Below, piece by piece: positions 1 through 8,099 of a DNA stretch of 64,000 bases (position 1 is its first letter; the number at the start of each line of letters is the position of its first letter). The stretch is taken from the NCBI RefSeq assembly GCF_006738645.1, contig NZ_AP019700.1:4260001-4324000 (forward strand), in the 5' to 3' direction. Position numbers and translations under genes: made by a program. The notes beneath the pieces are model-generated. The model had not been told where the DNA came from. It saw only the letters and a program-made list of their open reading frames with translations, and ran no database searches. The DNA comes from Stella humosa. GTDB lineage: Bacteria > Pseudomonadota > Alphaproteobacteria > ATCC43930 > Allostellaceae.

Positions 1-369
1 CTGGCCGAGATCCACGCCTACAACGCCGCGATCGACGCCAGCGTCCCCTTCAATCCCAACGTGAAGGATGCGCGGCGCACGCACGGGCTGGCCGTCGACA
101 AGACCAACTGGGCCAACCGGATCGACGAGCCGCCGTTCGAGGCCTATGCCGTCACCTGCGGCATCACCTTCACCTTCGGCGGCTTGAAGATCGACACCGA
201 CGGCCGTGTCCTGTCGGTGACGGGCGAGCCGATCGGCGGGCTCTTCGCCGCGGGCGAGCTGGTGGGCGGGCTCTTCTACTTCAACTACCCGGGCGGCACC
301 GGCCTCACCTCGGGCGCGGTGTTCGGGCGCATCGCCGGCGCCAGCGCGGCCCGGATGGGCCGCAACTGA
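1..369 (+). CDS. FAD-dependent tricarballylate dehydrogenase-like flavoprotein, C-terminal part
   Basis: This is the last 122 residues of a flavoprotein whose start lies left of the window. The reading frame is open from base 1 and stops at 367-369. The end has the fumarate reductase/succinate dehydrogenase flavoprotein pattern: a GGLKID stretch, then GLFAAGELVGG, then NYPGGTGLTSG and FGRIAG. In this family these form the end of the FAD-binding fold. The FYFNYPGGTGL variant is characteristic of TcuA-type tricarballylate dehydrogenases and relatives, which oxidise carboxylic acids with FAD. The gene converges on the decarboxylase genes to its right, and a long hairpin lies between them. The family call is firm, but the substrate is an inference because the active-site half is missing. 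Confidence 0.85.
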   Translation: MAEIHAYNAAIDASVPFNPNVKDARRTHGLAVDKTNWANRIDEPPFEAYAVTCGITFTFGGLKIDTDGRVLSVTGEPIGGLFAAGELVGGLFYFNYPGGTGLTSGAVFGRIAGASAARMGRN

Positions 370-373
370 GAGC

Positions 374-416
374 GGCCTGGCCGGCGGCGGGACATGGCCC
401 CGTCGCCGGCCAGGCC
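374..416. terminator. long hairpin between convergent genes, likely bidirectional terminator
   Basis: A 13-bp perfect inverted repeat (GGCCTGGCCGGCG at 374-386 and its complement at 404-416) lies in the 53-bp gap between two converging genes. It has no clear T-run, so intrinsic termination is plausible but not certain. Confidence 0.5.
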
Positions 417-422
417 ATGCGT

Positions 423-1043
423 TCACCCGGCGGGGGGCAATGCCGCCCGGAAGCGATCGCGGCAGGCCGCAAGGTCGAAATTGCGACGATAGGCCGGCGG
501 GTCGGTCGGCTTCACCCGCAGCAGCACGAAGGCGGCGCTGTTGCCCGCGCGCAGCAGGCGGGCGCCATCGGCGATCTGGTCCTCGCGCTCCACCATGCGG
601 GTCGCCCGGATGCCCGATCCCGACGCCACCTTCTCGAGGTCGACACCCAGGCTGGTATGGCTCTTCTGGTAGCCGGTCTCCCCATAGTGGCCGTTGTCGA
701 CGCAGAGGATGGAGAGGTTGGGCGGGTCCATGGCCGCAATCGTCGCCAGCGAGCCCAGATTCATCAGCAGCTCGCCGTCACCGGTCGCGACCAGCACCTG
801 GCGGTCGGGCCGCGCCAGCGCCAGGCCGAGCCCGATCATGCAGGCCCCGCCCATGCAGCCCGCCATGGTGTAGAGGTGATCGCCGTCCTTCGTCAGGGCG
901 GCCAGGTCGCGGGCCGTGCCGGCCAGGCCGGTCACGATCAGGAAATCCTCGTGGCGGCCGACGAGGGCCGGGATGGCGTCGCGGCGATCGAGAATGGCAT
1001 CGGTCGCGAAGGCAGAGGCGGCGGACCGCTCCAACGTGGTCAT
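423..1043 (-). CDS. thiamine-diphosphate decarboxylase, beta (TPP-binding) subunit, sulfopyruvate/phosphonopyruvate decarboxylase type
   Basis: This 206-residue protein holds the C-terminal (PP) half of a thiamine-diphosphate enzyme. The TPP-binding motif starts at GDGELLMNLG and ends at the N of CVDNG about 26 residues later, the GDG-x(24-27)-N signature. The catalytic site would be completed by the alpha subunit encoded just upstream, as in two-subunit sulfopyruvate decarboxylase (ComDE-like); single-chain phosphonopyruvate decarboxylases are relatives. The ATG at 1043 is preceded by AGGAGG, and the gap to the alpha gene is 14 bp, so the pair is an operon. A 2-oxo acid such as sulfopyruvate or phosphonopyruvate would be decarboxylated to an aldehyde, which the aldehyde dehydrogenase upstream could oxidise. 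The exact substrate is not shown. Confidence 0.85.
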   Translation of the reverse strand: MTTLERSAASAFATDAILDRRDAIPALVGRHEDFLIVTGLAGTARDLAALTKDGDHLYTMAGCMGGACMIGLGLALARPDRQVLVATGDGELLMNLGSLATIAAMDPPNLSILCVDNGHYGETGYQKSHTSLGVDLEKVASGSGIRATRMVEREDQIADGARLLRAGNSAAFVLLRVKPTDPPAYRRNFDLAACRDRFRAALPPAG

Positions 1044-1057
1044 GGGATATCCCCCTC

Positions 1058-1588
1058 CTAGAATGCCTTGGCACCGAGCAGCTTCTGCGTCAGCAGGACC
1101 GCCACCGACTGCCCGCCCTGGAACGCCATGGTGGCCGCGGCCTCGACGGTCGGCACCACCTCGTCCGCCCGCTCGACGCGCAGGACGATGACGCCCATCG
1201 CCTCCAGCACCGGCCGGACGGCCTGGCCCATCGGGAACTGCCAGGGATTGCCCTCGCCGAACTCCCCGCGCATGCTGACCAGCGTCAGCAGCGGGAAGCG
1301 GCCGCCGCGCATCAGCGACAGCATGTTGACGCAGTTGCCGACGCCGCTGCTCTGCATCAGCAGCACGCCGCGCGCGCCGCCAAGATCGGCGCCCGCCATC
1401 TGCGCCACGCCCTCCTCCTCGGTGGTCAGCGGCACGGACCGGACCTCCGGGTCGGCCAGCGAACGATCGATCAGGCGGCGGTGCCCGGCGTCGGGCACAT
1501 AGGCGAACTGCGTCACGCGATGCCGGCGCAGCAGGGCGTAGAGCTCGTCCTGCCAGCTCGAACCGGGCGTGCCGGGTGCATTGCTCAT
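1058..1588 (-). CDS. thiamine-diphosphate decarboxylase, alpha (pyrimidine-binding) subunit
   Basis: This 176-residue protein matches the N-terminal (PYR) half of thiamine-diphosphate enzymes. The TTEEEGVAQMAGA stretch near residue 55 carries the conserved glutamate that activates the thiamine ring. It is followed by a glycine-rich QSSGVGNCVNML segment and an LLTLVSMRGEFGEGNPWQ region typical of sulfopyruvate decarboxylase alpha subunits. The start ATG at 1588 follows GGGAGGGG at good spacing. It sits between the aldehyde dehydrogenase gene, whose stop at 1601 is 12 bp away, and the beta subunit gene. The three genes read as one minus-strand operon. The split architecture is clear; sulfopyruvate versus phosphonopyruvate as substrate is open. 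Confidence 0.82.
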   Translation of the reverse strand: MSNAPGTPGSSWQDELYALLRRHRVTQFAYVPDAGHRRLIDRSLADPEVRSVPLTTEEEGVAQMAGADLGGARGVLLMQSSGVGNCVNMLSLMRGGRFPLLTLVSMRGEFGEGNPWQFPMGQAVRPVLEAMGVIVLRVERADEVVPTVEAAATMAFQGGQSVAVLLTQKLLGAKAF

Positions 1589-1600
1589 CGTATCCCCTCC

Positions 1601-3031
1601 CTATGCCGTCTTGTGCGACACGTTCTTGGCGACGGTATAGCAGGCCAGCCCCTCGGTCCCGCCCTCTCGGCCATAGCCGCTGTCCTTGACCCCGCCGAAC
1701 GGCGTCTCGGCCACGGATGCCACGAAGTGGTTGATCGACAGGTTGCCGCATTCGACCCGGTCCGCCAGGATCGCGGCCGTCTCCGCCGAGCGCGTGAAGG
1801 CATAGGCTGCCAGGCCGAACGGCAGGCTGTTGGCCCGGCCGATCGCCTCGTCCAGGCTGCCGACGCGGGCGACGAGCGCCAGCGGGCCGAACGGCTCCTG
1901 CTGCATGGCGATCGCGTCGTCCGGGACGTCGGCCAGCACGGTCGGCGGAAAATAGTAGCCGCGGTTGCCGATCCGGCTGCCGCCGGAGAGGACGCGGGCC
2001 CCGCGCGACACGGCGTCGGCCACGAGATGCTCCATCGCCGCCAGCCGGCGCTCGTTGGCGAGCGGCCCCATCTGCGTCGCCGGGTCCATGCCGTCGCCCA
2101 CCCGGATGGCAGCCGCGGCCTGGCCGAAGGCCTGGGCGAAGCGGTCGTGGATCTGGTCATGCACGAAGAAGCGCGTGGGCGAGACGCAGACCTGGCCGGC
2201 GTTGCGCGTCTTGCCGACGATCGAGGCCGCGGCCGCTGCGGCCGGGTCGGCATCGGCGCAGACGATGACCGGGGCATGGCCGCCCAGTTCCATGATGACC
2301 GGCTTCATGTGCCGGCCCGCCAGCTCGGCCAGGCGCTTGCCGACGGCAACCGACCCGGTGAACGTGACCAGCCGGACGGACGGCTGCGGGATCAGGTAGT
2401 CCGAGATCTCCGACGGCACGCCGAACACGAGGTTGAGGACGCCCGGCGGCAGGCCGGCATCGGTGAAGGCCTGGGCCAGCATGACGGCACCCGCCGGCGT
2501 TTCCTCCGAGGCCTTGAGGATAATCGAGCAGCCGGCCGACAGGGCCCCGCCCACCTTGCGCGCCGGCGAACTGACCGGGAAGTTCCAGGGCGAAAAGGCC
2601 GCCACCACGCCGATCGGCTGGCGCAGCACCATGTGCGTCATGCCGGGTTCGGCCGGGATCACCCGGCCATAGAGCCGGCGCCCCTCGTTGGCGTCCCATT
2701 CGATGATCTCGCAGGCGCGCAGCACCTCCAGCCGCGACTGGGCGATCGGCTTGCCCTGCTCCAGCGTCATCCCGATGGCGATGGCCTCGACCCGCTCGCG
2801 CATCAGGGCGGCGGCCTTCAGGATGATCTCGGCACGGCGCGCCGGGGCGGTGGCCCGCCAAGTCCGAAAGCCCTGTTCGGCCGCCGACAACGCATCCGAC
2901 AGGTCCTTGGCGCGGGCGCGCGGCACCGTGGCCAGCACGCTTTCATCTGCCGGATTCATCACGGGCTGGCCCACATCGCCGGTTCGCCAGTCGCCACCGA
3001 TCAGCATCCGCAGTTCCGGATAACGCTGCAT
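1601..3031 (-). CDS. NAD(P)-dependent aldehyde dehydrogenase, succinate-semialdehyde dehydrogenase-like
   Basis: A 476-residue aldehyde dehydrogenase of normal length. It shows the SPWNFPVS motif, GSVAVGKRL in the cofactor fold, the general-base glutamate in MELGGHAP (Glu248) and the nucleophile in GQVCVSPTRF (Cys282). The family oxidises an aldehyde to an acid with NAD(P)+; closest in pattern are GabD-type succinate-semialdehyde dehydrogenases. I chose the ATG at 3031 because GGAGGAA lies about 7 bases upstream; an in-frame start 12 codons earlier has no such site. The gene leads the operon with the split decarboxylase, so the natural substrate may be the aldehyde that enzyme makes. That link is inferred from order, not from a substrate motif. 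Confidence 0.92.
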   Translation of the reverse strand: MQRYPELRMLIGGDWRTGDVGQPVMNPADESVLATVPRARAKDLSDALSAAEQGFRTWRATAPARRAEIILKAAALMRERVEAIAIGMTLEQGKPIAQSRLEVLRACEIIEWDANEGRRLYGRVIPAEPGMTHMVLRQPIGVVAAFSPWNFPVSSPARKVGGALSAGCSIILKASEETPAGAVMLAQAFTDAGLPPGVLNLVFGVPSEISDYLIPQPSVRLVTFTGSVAVGKRLAELAGRHMKPVIMELGGHAPVIVCADADPAAAAAASIVGKTRNAGQVCVSPTRFFVHDQIHDRFAQAFGQAAAAIRVGDGMDPATQMGPLANERRLAAMEHLVADAVSRGARVLSGGSRIGNRGYYFPPTVLADVPDDAIAMQQEPFGPLALVARVGSLDEAIGRANSLPFGLAAYAFTRSAETAAILADRVECGNLSINHFVASVAETPFGGVKDSGYGREGGTEGLACYTVAKNVSHKTA

Positions 3032-4215
3032 CTGACACTTCCTCCGAGACCATAAGCTCGAAGGCATAATGTATACCAGTATACCGATTTACTCAATCCA
3101 TGCGCGGGGCCACCCTGCCCGCAATGTCGGCGCCGGGTCTGGAATTGCGAGCCCGTCCGACATCGTAAGGGCGCGCCTATCGGCAAGCGAACCGCAACTC
3201 CGACGCCGAGAGACTTTGGCGGCGGAAGGCCTGTGAGAGCGGGTGAAACCGCGTGTCTCTCCGTCCGCCAGAACGCCAAAAGGCCCGCACAAGGCGGGCC
3301 TTTTCACGTCGCTAGCCAAACAGTCTCCAAATCACAGACTGAATGGCGGTGGGCCCAGTCGCGCGCGAACCCGTCTCAGCCATCGATATTCCCTGTTCGA
3401 TAGGGAAAATACTGGGAAGATCGCAGCATCGACGGAGATGTGTGGCGGCACCCCCACCCGATGATCGTTAGGTAACGGGGCGTTAGCAGATTTCGGACCC
3501 CTCGCACTGTCTCAAGGAACAGGGATATCCCCGAGCGAGATCAGGGATGGAATAACCCAGAACAAGGAGGGGCGGGAACCGATCGATTGGGCGCGTCGTC
3601 GGTCGAGACAACCCCGTCGGACTGGAGCCGAACTGGTTGCGGGTACCTGCATGGATGAGGGCAGCCCTGCAGACATCGGTTCAGTGCGGCGGCGGGGAAC
3701 TGATCCAGGATAGCCTGTCGGCTCGCCGGAAGGCTCGATCGGGGTGGTGGTCCGGAGACCCTCTTCCCCTCCCCTTTTCGCCTGATGAAGGGGTCTGGCT
3801 CTGCAAGAAGGCGTAGGCGATCATCGTCATTGGCGAGTGCCTGTGCAGGCCGCTGGACGATCAACCTTCGAGGTGGCCGGGCCCGAGCTCCTTCTGGAGC
3901 TGCTGATGAGCTTGCTCGCACGCTCTCTGGCCATTTCCGCGCTGGCCAGACATTTGAGGGTGGCGTCCGGGGGGAGGCTCCGCACCTGCCTGACCGGCGA
4001 GGTCCGGGGTAGCACGCGCGAGAGGCTGGTGCGGCTGCAAGGCGCGTGAGCGACAGAGGCTCCTCCCCTTGGCGCGCGCAAGGGGCGGTCCCCCTCCGGC
4101 GCGCGTTGGGCGTTCAGCGCTCCGCTGTGCGCTGCGGAATGCCTTTGACGATCTCAGTGCCCTATGCATAGAACGCATCCTCAATGCGGCGAGATCAGTC
4201 CGGAAAGGACATGCA
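3032..4215. other. 1.2-kb gap without a convincing gene
   Basis: Only overlapping low-quality frames are present. The stretch holds a terminator-like hairpin (3278-3304). It also has an inverted pair, TCCCTGTTC at 3390-3398 and GAACAGGGA at 3517-3525, of a kind seen near decayed mobile DNA in alphaproteobacteria. The last 200 bp should carry the promoter of the RiPP precursor gene, but no clear -35/-10 pair stands out. Confidence 0.5.
3278..3304. terminator. bidirectional rho-independent terminator-like hairpin
   Basis: A GGCCCGC stem (3282-3288) pairs with GCGGGCC (3294-3300) around a 5-base loop. An A-run precedes it and TTTT follows at 3301-3304, the classical symmetrical terminator layout. 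No gene was found that ends just before it, so it may belong to a lost gene or a small RNA. Confidence 0.55.
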
Positions 4216-4494
4216 ATGACGATGGATTCGGCGGCTCGGCAGCGGGAGATGGAGCGGATAACCGCCAAGGCTTGGCTTGACGATACCTTCAAGGCGAAGC
4301 TCCTGACGGACGCGAACATGGCGCTTGCCGAGGAGGGCATCGAAGTCCCCGCCGGGATCACGATCAAGGTCGTCGAGAATACGCCGTCGACTCTGCACTT
4401 CGTACTTCCGACGAAGCCGCATGACGGCGAGCTTTCGGAGGAAGAGCTGGCTGATGCCACCGCTGGCGGCTATTGCGGCGTCACCATGGGCTGA
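4216..4494 (+). CDS. NHLP-leader RiPP precursor peptide with a seven-residue predicted core
   Basis: A 92-residue peptide with the nitrile-hydratase-like leader (NHLP) pattern. It has a helical start, then ITAKAWLDDTFKAKLL, AEEGIEVPAG, IKVVENTPSTLHFVLP and an acidic ELSEEELADATAGG end. In this family the leader is cut after the Gly-Gly by the C39 peptidase of the exporter. That would leave only Tyr-Cys-Gly-Val-Thr-Met-Gly, with one Cys and one Thr that a YcaO enzyme could turn into azolines. The ATG at 4216 has AAAGGA upstream; ATG at 4222 is an alternative. The YcaO gene, C39 exporter and HlyD-like gene lie downstream, across one divergent gene. The leader call is strong. Cleavage and modification are inferred from the family. 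Confidence 0.88.
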   Translation: MTMDSAARQREMERITAKAWLDDTFKAKLLTDANMALAEEGIEVPAGITIKVVENTPSTLHFVLPTKPHDGELSEEELADATAGGYCGVTMG

Positions 4495-4612
4495 AGGCGT
4501 TCGTGGGTTCATAGCAGCGTCTGTAACCCTCGGTGCCGCGCGCGGAGCGGCTGTGTCATGCAGCGCAACGGCGCAGTCCCGCCGCCATGGGCAGCCAGAC
4601 CATGGGATGCAA

Positions 4613-5728
4613 CTATACGCGGAATGGGACGATCGGGCGAAGGGCCAGGTAAGCCTTGACGTCGATCACCCCGCCAGCGCTTGCGACGACCTTCACGCTG
4701 TGGAACGCTCGGTCTAGCCGCGAGGCGAGGGGGCACCCGCCGGTGAGCTCGTCTACCAGGGCCCAGGAGCGGGGCCAGAATGAGCCCGGCGCGGCCCGGC
4801 TCGTGCCTGCAAATGACAATGCCGTCTCGCCGCGCACGCGTTCCATCAGCCCCTCCGCCGACAGCGCATCGAAGAGGCGTGCCGCACGGTCCCGCCAGTC
4901 CGCGGACCGATAGTTGAAGAAGATCTCGATGCCGATACCGTCGCGGATCCGGCCGGTCGCTGCGTCGACATCGAGATTGAGCCCGAGATTGCTGGAGTAA
5001 GCCTCAAGGAAGGCGATGCGGGCGAGGACTTCGTCCGCCGCCCCGCCCTCGCGCAGGATCGCGATGAGCGGGGTGCACGACATTCGACCACGGCAATGAA
5101 TGAAGAGGCGAAGGGGGACCTGCCCGCGGGCCACCATCAGCCCGACGCCTGCGACGCGGCAGCCCTCGCCCAGTCGGGAGAACGGGGCAAGGCCCGCCAC
5201 AGCGTCCTGATCGGCCGCGCAAGAGAGATGGGCGCGCACCGCGGCGGTTCCGGAGAGGAATGCGTGGTCGGTGACGGTGCGGCCAGGCCCCAGGAAGATG
5301 TTGGGTCCCGGCGGCCCGGAGCCCTGCCGCAGGTCAAGTTCGATGGCGAACGTCTCGATCGCGGCGATTGCTGCGTCGGCCGGCGCATCGTCGCCGGACC
5401 AGTCGGCAAGAAGGGCCGCTGTGCGCGACCAGGCAGCCGACTCCCTGGCGAAGGGTTGCTCCGCGAGGAAGCGTGCGAACCGCGCCCCTCTGCCGGTCCG
5501 CCGTGTGAGCGCGAAGGTGATGTCGGCGCCGTCGGGCCGGTCGGCCCTCAAGCTCATCTCAAGGAAGGCCGTGGCAAACTCCTGCACGGGCAATCCCTCG
5601 AGGACGGTCGTCACCCGCGCGACGCATGCATCCCGTGCGGGGCCCGGCGGCAGGTGCGCGAATGCATGGTCGCGCAGCAGGGAGGCGCAATTGTCGGCGA
5701 CAGCGGGACCGGTCATGGCGTATTTCAT
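4613..5728 (-). CDS. unrecognised protein inside the RiPP cluster
   Basis: A 371-residue soluble protein that I cannot assign to a family. It has no signal peptide or membrane segment. The first 150 residues look mostly helical. The rest alternates predicted strands and helices, with strand-like pieces PLRLFIHCRG, GLNLDVDAATG, GIGIEIFF and, at the end, VIDVKAYLALRP. That repeating strand-helix layout and a C-terminal strand pair loosely recall ABBA-type prenyltransferases, but no diagnostic motif is visible and this is only a guess. The start ATG at 5728 is chosen because it lies 59 bp from the divergent YcaO start; ATG at 5716 is possible. It sits between precursor and YcaO gene on the opposite strand, so a tailoring, immunity or regulatory role is plausible. 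Confidence 0.75.
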   Translation of the reverse strand: MKYAMTGPAVADNCASLLRDHAFAHLPPGPARDACVARVTTVLEGLPVQEFATAFLEMSLRADRPDGADITFALTRRTGRGARFARFLAEQPFARESAAWSRTAALLADWSGDDAPADAAIAAIETFAIELDLRQGSGPPGPNIFLGPGRTVTDHAFLSGTAAVRAHLSCAADQDAVAGLAPFSRLGEGCRVAGVGLMVARGQVPLRLFIHCRGRMSCTPLIAILREGGAADEVLARIAFLEAYSSNLGLNLDVDAATGRIRDGIGIEIFFNYRSADWRDRAARLFDALSAEGLMERVRGETALSFAGTSRAAPGSFWPRSWALVDELTGGCPLASRLDRAFHSVKVVASAGGVIDVKAYLALRPIVPFRV

Positions 5729-5787
5729 GCGTCCGAAAGGGCGCGCTGTCGATACGCCTGGTAACCGCCTCGAGGTTCGAAGCGCCG
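5729..5787. promoter_or_regulatory. divergent start region between unknown gene and YcaO gene
   Basis: Only 59 bp separate the minus-strand start at 5728 from the plus-strand start at 5788. Any promoter for either gene must overlap the other's leader. No operator repeat is evident. Confidence 0.3.
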
Positions 5788-7953
5788 ATGCGCCACAAGC
5801 CCGCCCAGATCGGCTTCGCGCCCGGTATCGCTGCCCATGTCCTCTCCACAACGGAGGTTCTCCTTCTGACCGAGGGCGATCCGACCGTCCTGCATGGGGC
5901 AGCCTACGTGCAGGTCGCCCCGCTTCTTGACGGCACGCGGACCGAGGATGAGGTGGTTGCGGCGCTCGCCGGGATCGTGGAAGGCAGGATCGCCCACTAC
6001 GCGCTCGGGCGGCTGCAGGCGCTGGGCCACGTGGTGGCGGTGCCCGATCCCGCTCAGGCCGTGCCGATGCCCCTGATCCTCGCAGAGGGGGTCGGGACGG
6101 AGACCGTCGCCACCTTCGCCGCCCAGCTCCGGGCGCTTCTGGCCGATTGGCCGCCGGCCCCGGCGGGAACGGCGCCGCTGACGATCCTCCTCCTCGATGA
6201 CTATCTGCGGCCGAGCCTTGCAGGGCGGGCGGCGGCGGCGGCGGACGCGGGGATGGCGTTCCTGCCGCTCGCGCCTGCCGGTCGCATCGCCTGGCTTGGC
6301 CCCTATGTCGGCCCGGACGCGCCAGCCGACGTCCCCCTTCTCGTTGCGCGGATTCGCCTCAACCGCGCCCATGCGGCGGGCCTCGCCGATGCCGGGCGGT
6401 TCCCGCTCCAGCCGGGTGGGCGGCGTGGCGTCCCGCCCAGTCTTCTCGTGACCGTGGCGGCGTCGGTGGCGGCGCAGTGCGCCGCGGGCCGGGTGCCCGA
6501 AAGCGTCGCCGGCGCGTTGACGCGGTTCGACGGATTGACGGGGGCTGCCAGCCGTCACCCTCTGCCGCCGCCGCGCGTGCCCGTGCGCACCACCTTCCCC
6601 GAAGTCATCCTGCGTTCGACGCCCAAGCGCTTCTTCTCCGACGGGGGCCACCGGGTGTGCCCGCCGGACGAGACGCTTCCGTCGTTGATGCGCCACGTCG
6701 ACCCCATCCTCGGGATCGTCCCCAGCGTCTTCCAACTCGAAGCGGACGAGGGCGTCGAGGAAGGCGCTTACGTGTTCGGATCGCCATTTCGGCTGGCACC
6801 GTCGCGCGACGCACCGCCGCATCTTGGCCGTCAGGCGCTTGGCGCCAGCGGCAAGGGTCAGGGGCGTACGCAGTCCCTCGTGAGCTGCCTCGCCGAAGCG
6901 GTCGAACGCTACAGCATCATGCAGGCAGACGGACTGCCGGCCCGCCGGGCCAGCGTTGACGAGCTGGGCAAAGCGGCGGTTCCGCCCCAGGCCATCCACC
7001 TGTTCAGCGACGCGCAGATCGCGCGCGGCACCCCGACGGACAGCGAGCCGCCGCATTTAGGCCGCGTCCCCGGACGTGTCGCCGCCGACGCGCCGATCCA
7101 CTGGATCGATGCCTGGTCGCTCACCCACGCCCGCGTCCGCCCCGTCCCCCTCGCCCTTTGCGTCCATGGCTACCGGCCGCCGTCGGCCGGGGCGGACAGC
7201 GCGCTTCGCGCCCACTCCACCGGCTGCGCCGCGGGGAACACGATCGAGGAGGCGGTGCTCCAGGGCTTTCTCGAGGTCGCCGAGCGCGATGCGATCGCCC
7301 TGTGGTGGTACAATCGCTGCCCGCGGCCCGGGGTGGACCTCGCGAGCTTCCGCAACCCCTTCTTCGATGCGAGCATCGCCCGCTTCGACGCCCGCGCCAT
7401 GGACCTCGCGGTGATCGACATTACCACCGACCTCGGCATTCCCGCGATGGTCGCCACCGTCAACGACCGGCGGACGGGCGGGCATATCCGCCTCGGGATC
7501 GGCTGCCATCTCGAGCCGCAGATCGCCGTCTCGCGCGCGATCTGCGAACTCCACCAGATGATGCCGTACTTCCAGGCGGTTTCGCGCCTCGCCGGCTACT
7601 CGGTCCTGAAGCGCTGGATGGCGGAGGCGACGCGCGCGAGCGAACCCCACCTCGTGCCTCTCGATGGACCGCGCATTGCCAGCGCCGACCTCGTGGACCA
7701 GTCGCGCGGTGACATCCTCGATGAGGTGGAACTGTGCGTTGCGAAGGCGGCCGCCCTCGACCTCGAAACGCTGGTGCTCGACATGACGCGGCCCGACATC
7801 GGCTTTCCCGTGGCACGGGTCATCGTACCCGGCCTTCGCAACCTCACGCCCGGGTTCGCCCCGGGGCGCCTCTACGACGTGCCCGTGCGCCTCGGCTGGC
7901 TCGAACGGCCGCGGCGGGAGGAAGAGATGAACCCCATCCCATTCTTCATCTGA
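5788..7953 (+). CDS. TOMM/RiPP cyclodehydratase: leader-binding domain fused to YcaO
   Basis: A 721-residue fusion. Residues about 1-90 look like the leader-peptide-recognition (E1-like/RRE) domain of TOMM proteins, and about 90-270 a poorly conserved linker. From about 275 onward it is a YcaO domain. Typical ATP/Mg helices are visible: QSLVSCLAEAVERYS near 360 and TIEEAVLQGFLEVAERDA near 485. The protein ends in NPIPFFI, like the proline-rich tail of azoline-forming YcaO enzymes. Such enzymes use ATP to cyclise Cys, Ser or Thr in the core peptide. The ATG at 5788 fits the family's N-terminus. No flavin dehydrogenase gene is nearby, so any ring may stay at the azoline stage. The single Cys and Thr of the precursor core are the likely targets. 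Confidence 0.92.
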   Translation: MRHKPAQIGFAPGIAAHVLSTTEVLLLTEGDPTVLHGAAYVQVAPLLDGTRTEDEVVAALAGIVEGRIAHYALGRLQALGHVVAVPDPAQAVPMPLILAEGVGTETVATFAAQLRALLADWPPAPAGTAPLTILLLDDYLRPSLAGRAAAAADAGMAFLPLAPAGRIAWLGPYVGPDAPADVPLLVARIRLNRAHAAGLADAGRFPLQPGGRRGVPPSLLVTVAASVAAQCAAGRVPESVAGALTRFDGLTGAASRHPLPPPRVPVRTTFPEVILRSTPKRFFSDGGHRVCPPDETLPSLMRHVDPILGIVPSVFQLEADEGVEEGAYVFGSPFRLAPSRDAPPHLGRQALGASGKGQGRTQSLVSCLAEAVERYSIMQADGLPARRASVDELGKAAVPPQAIHLFSDAQIARGTPTDSEPPHLGRVPGRVAADAPIHWIDAWSLTHARVRPVPLALCVHGYRPPSAGADSALRAHSTGCAAGNTIEEAVLQGFLEVAERDAIALWWYNRCPRPGVDLASFRNPFFDASIARFDARAMDLAVIDITTDLGIPAMVATVNDRRTGGHIRLGIGCHLEPQIAVSRAICELHQMMPYFQAVSRLAGYSVLKRWMAEATRASEPHLVPLDGPRIASADLVDQSRGDILDEVELCVAKAAALDLETLVLDMTRPDIGFPVARVIVPGLRNLTPGFAPGRLYDVPVRLGWLERPRREEEMNPIPFFI

Positions 7954-8099
7954 CCAGGACCCCCCCGAAATCGGCCTAACCCACGCCCCGCCCTGAAGAT
8001 TGTTGCCGCGGTCGCCGGAATCGTGGCCCACGACAATATTCTGGACTACATCGGTCGCGCCCGCTCACGGTCGCGGGAACGGCCCTGATCGGAGCTTCG

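Noticed and set aside
440..3055. 871-residue plus-strand open frame
   Set aside because: It runs antisense through the decarboxylase and aldehyde dehydrogenase genes and is arginine/proline-rich, a high-GC shadow.
3541..4212. several short frames in the 3.5-4.2 kb gap
   Set aside because: All are low complexity and have no start signal or family match, so I left the gap as unassigned.
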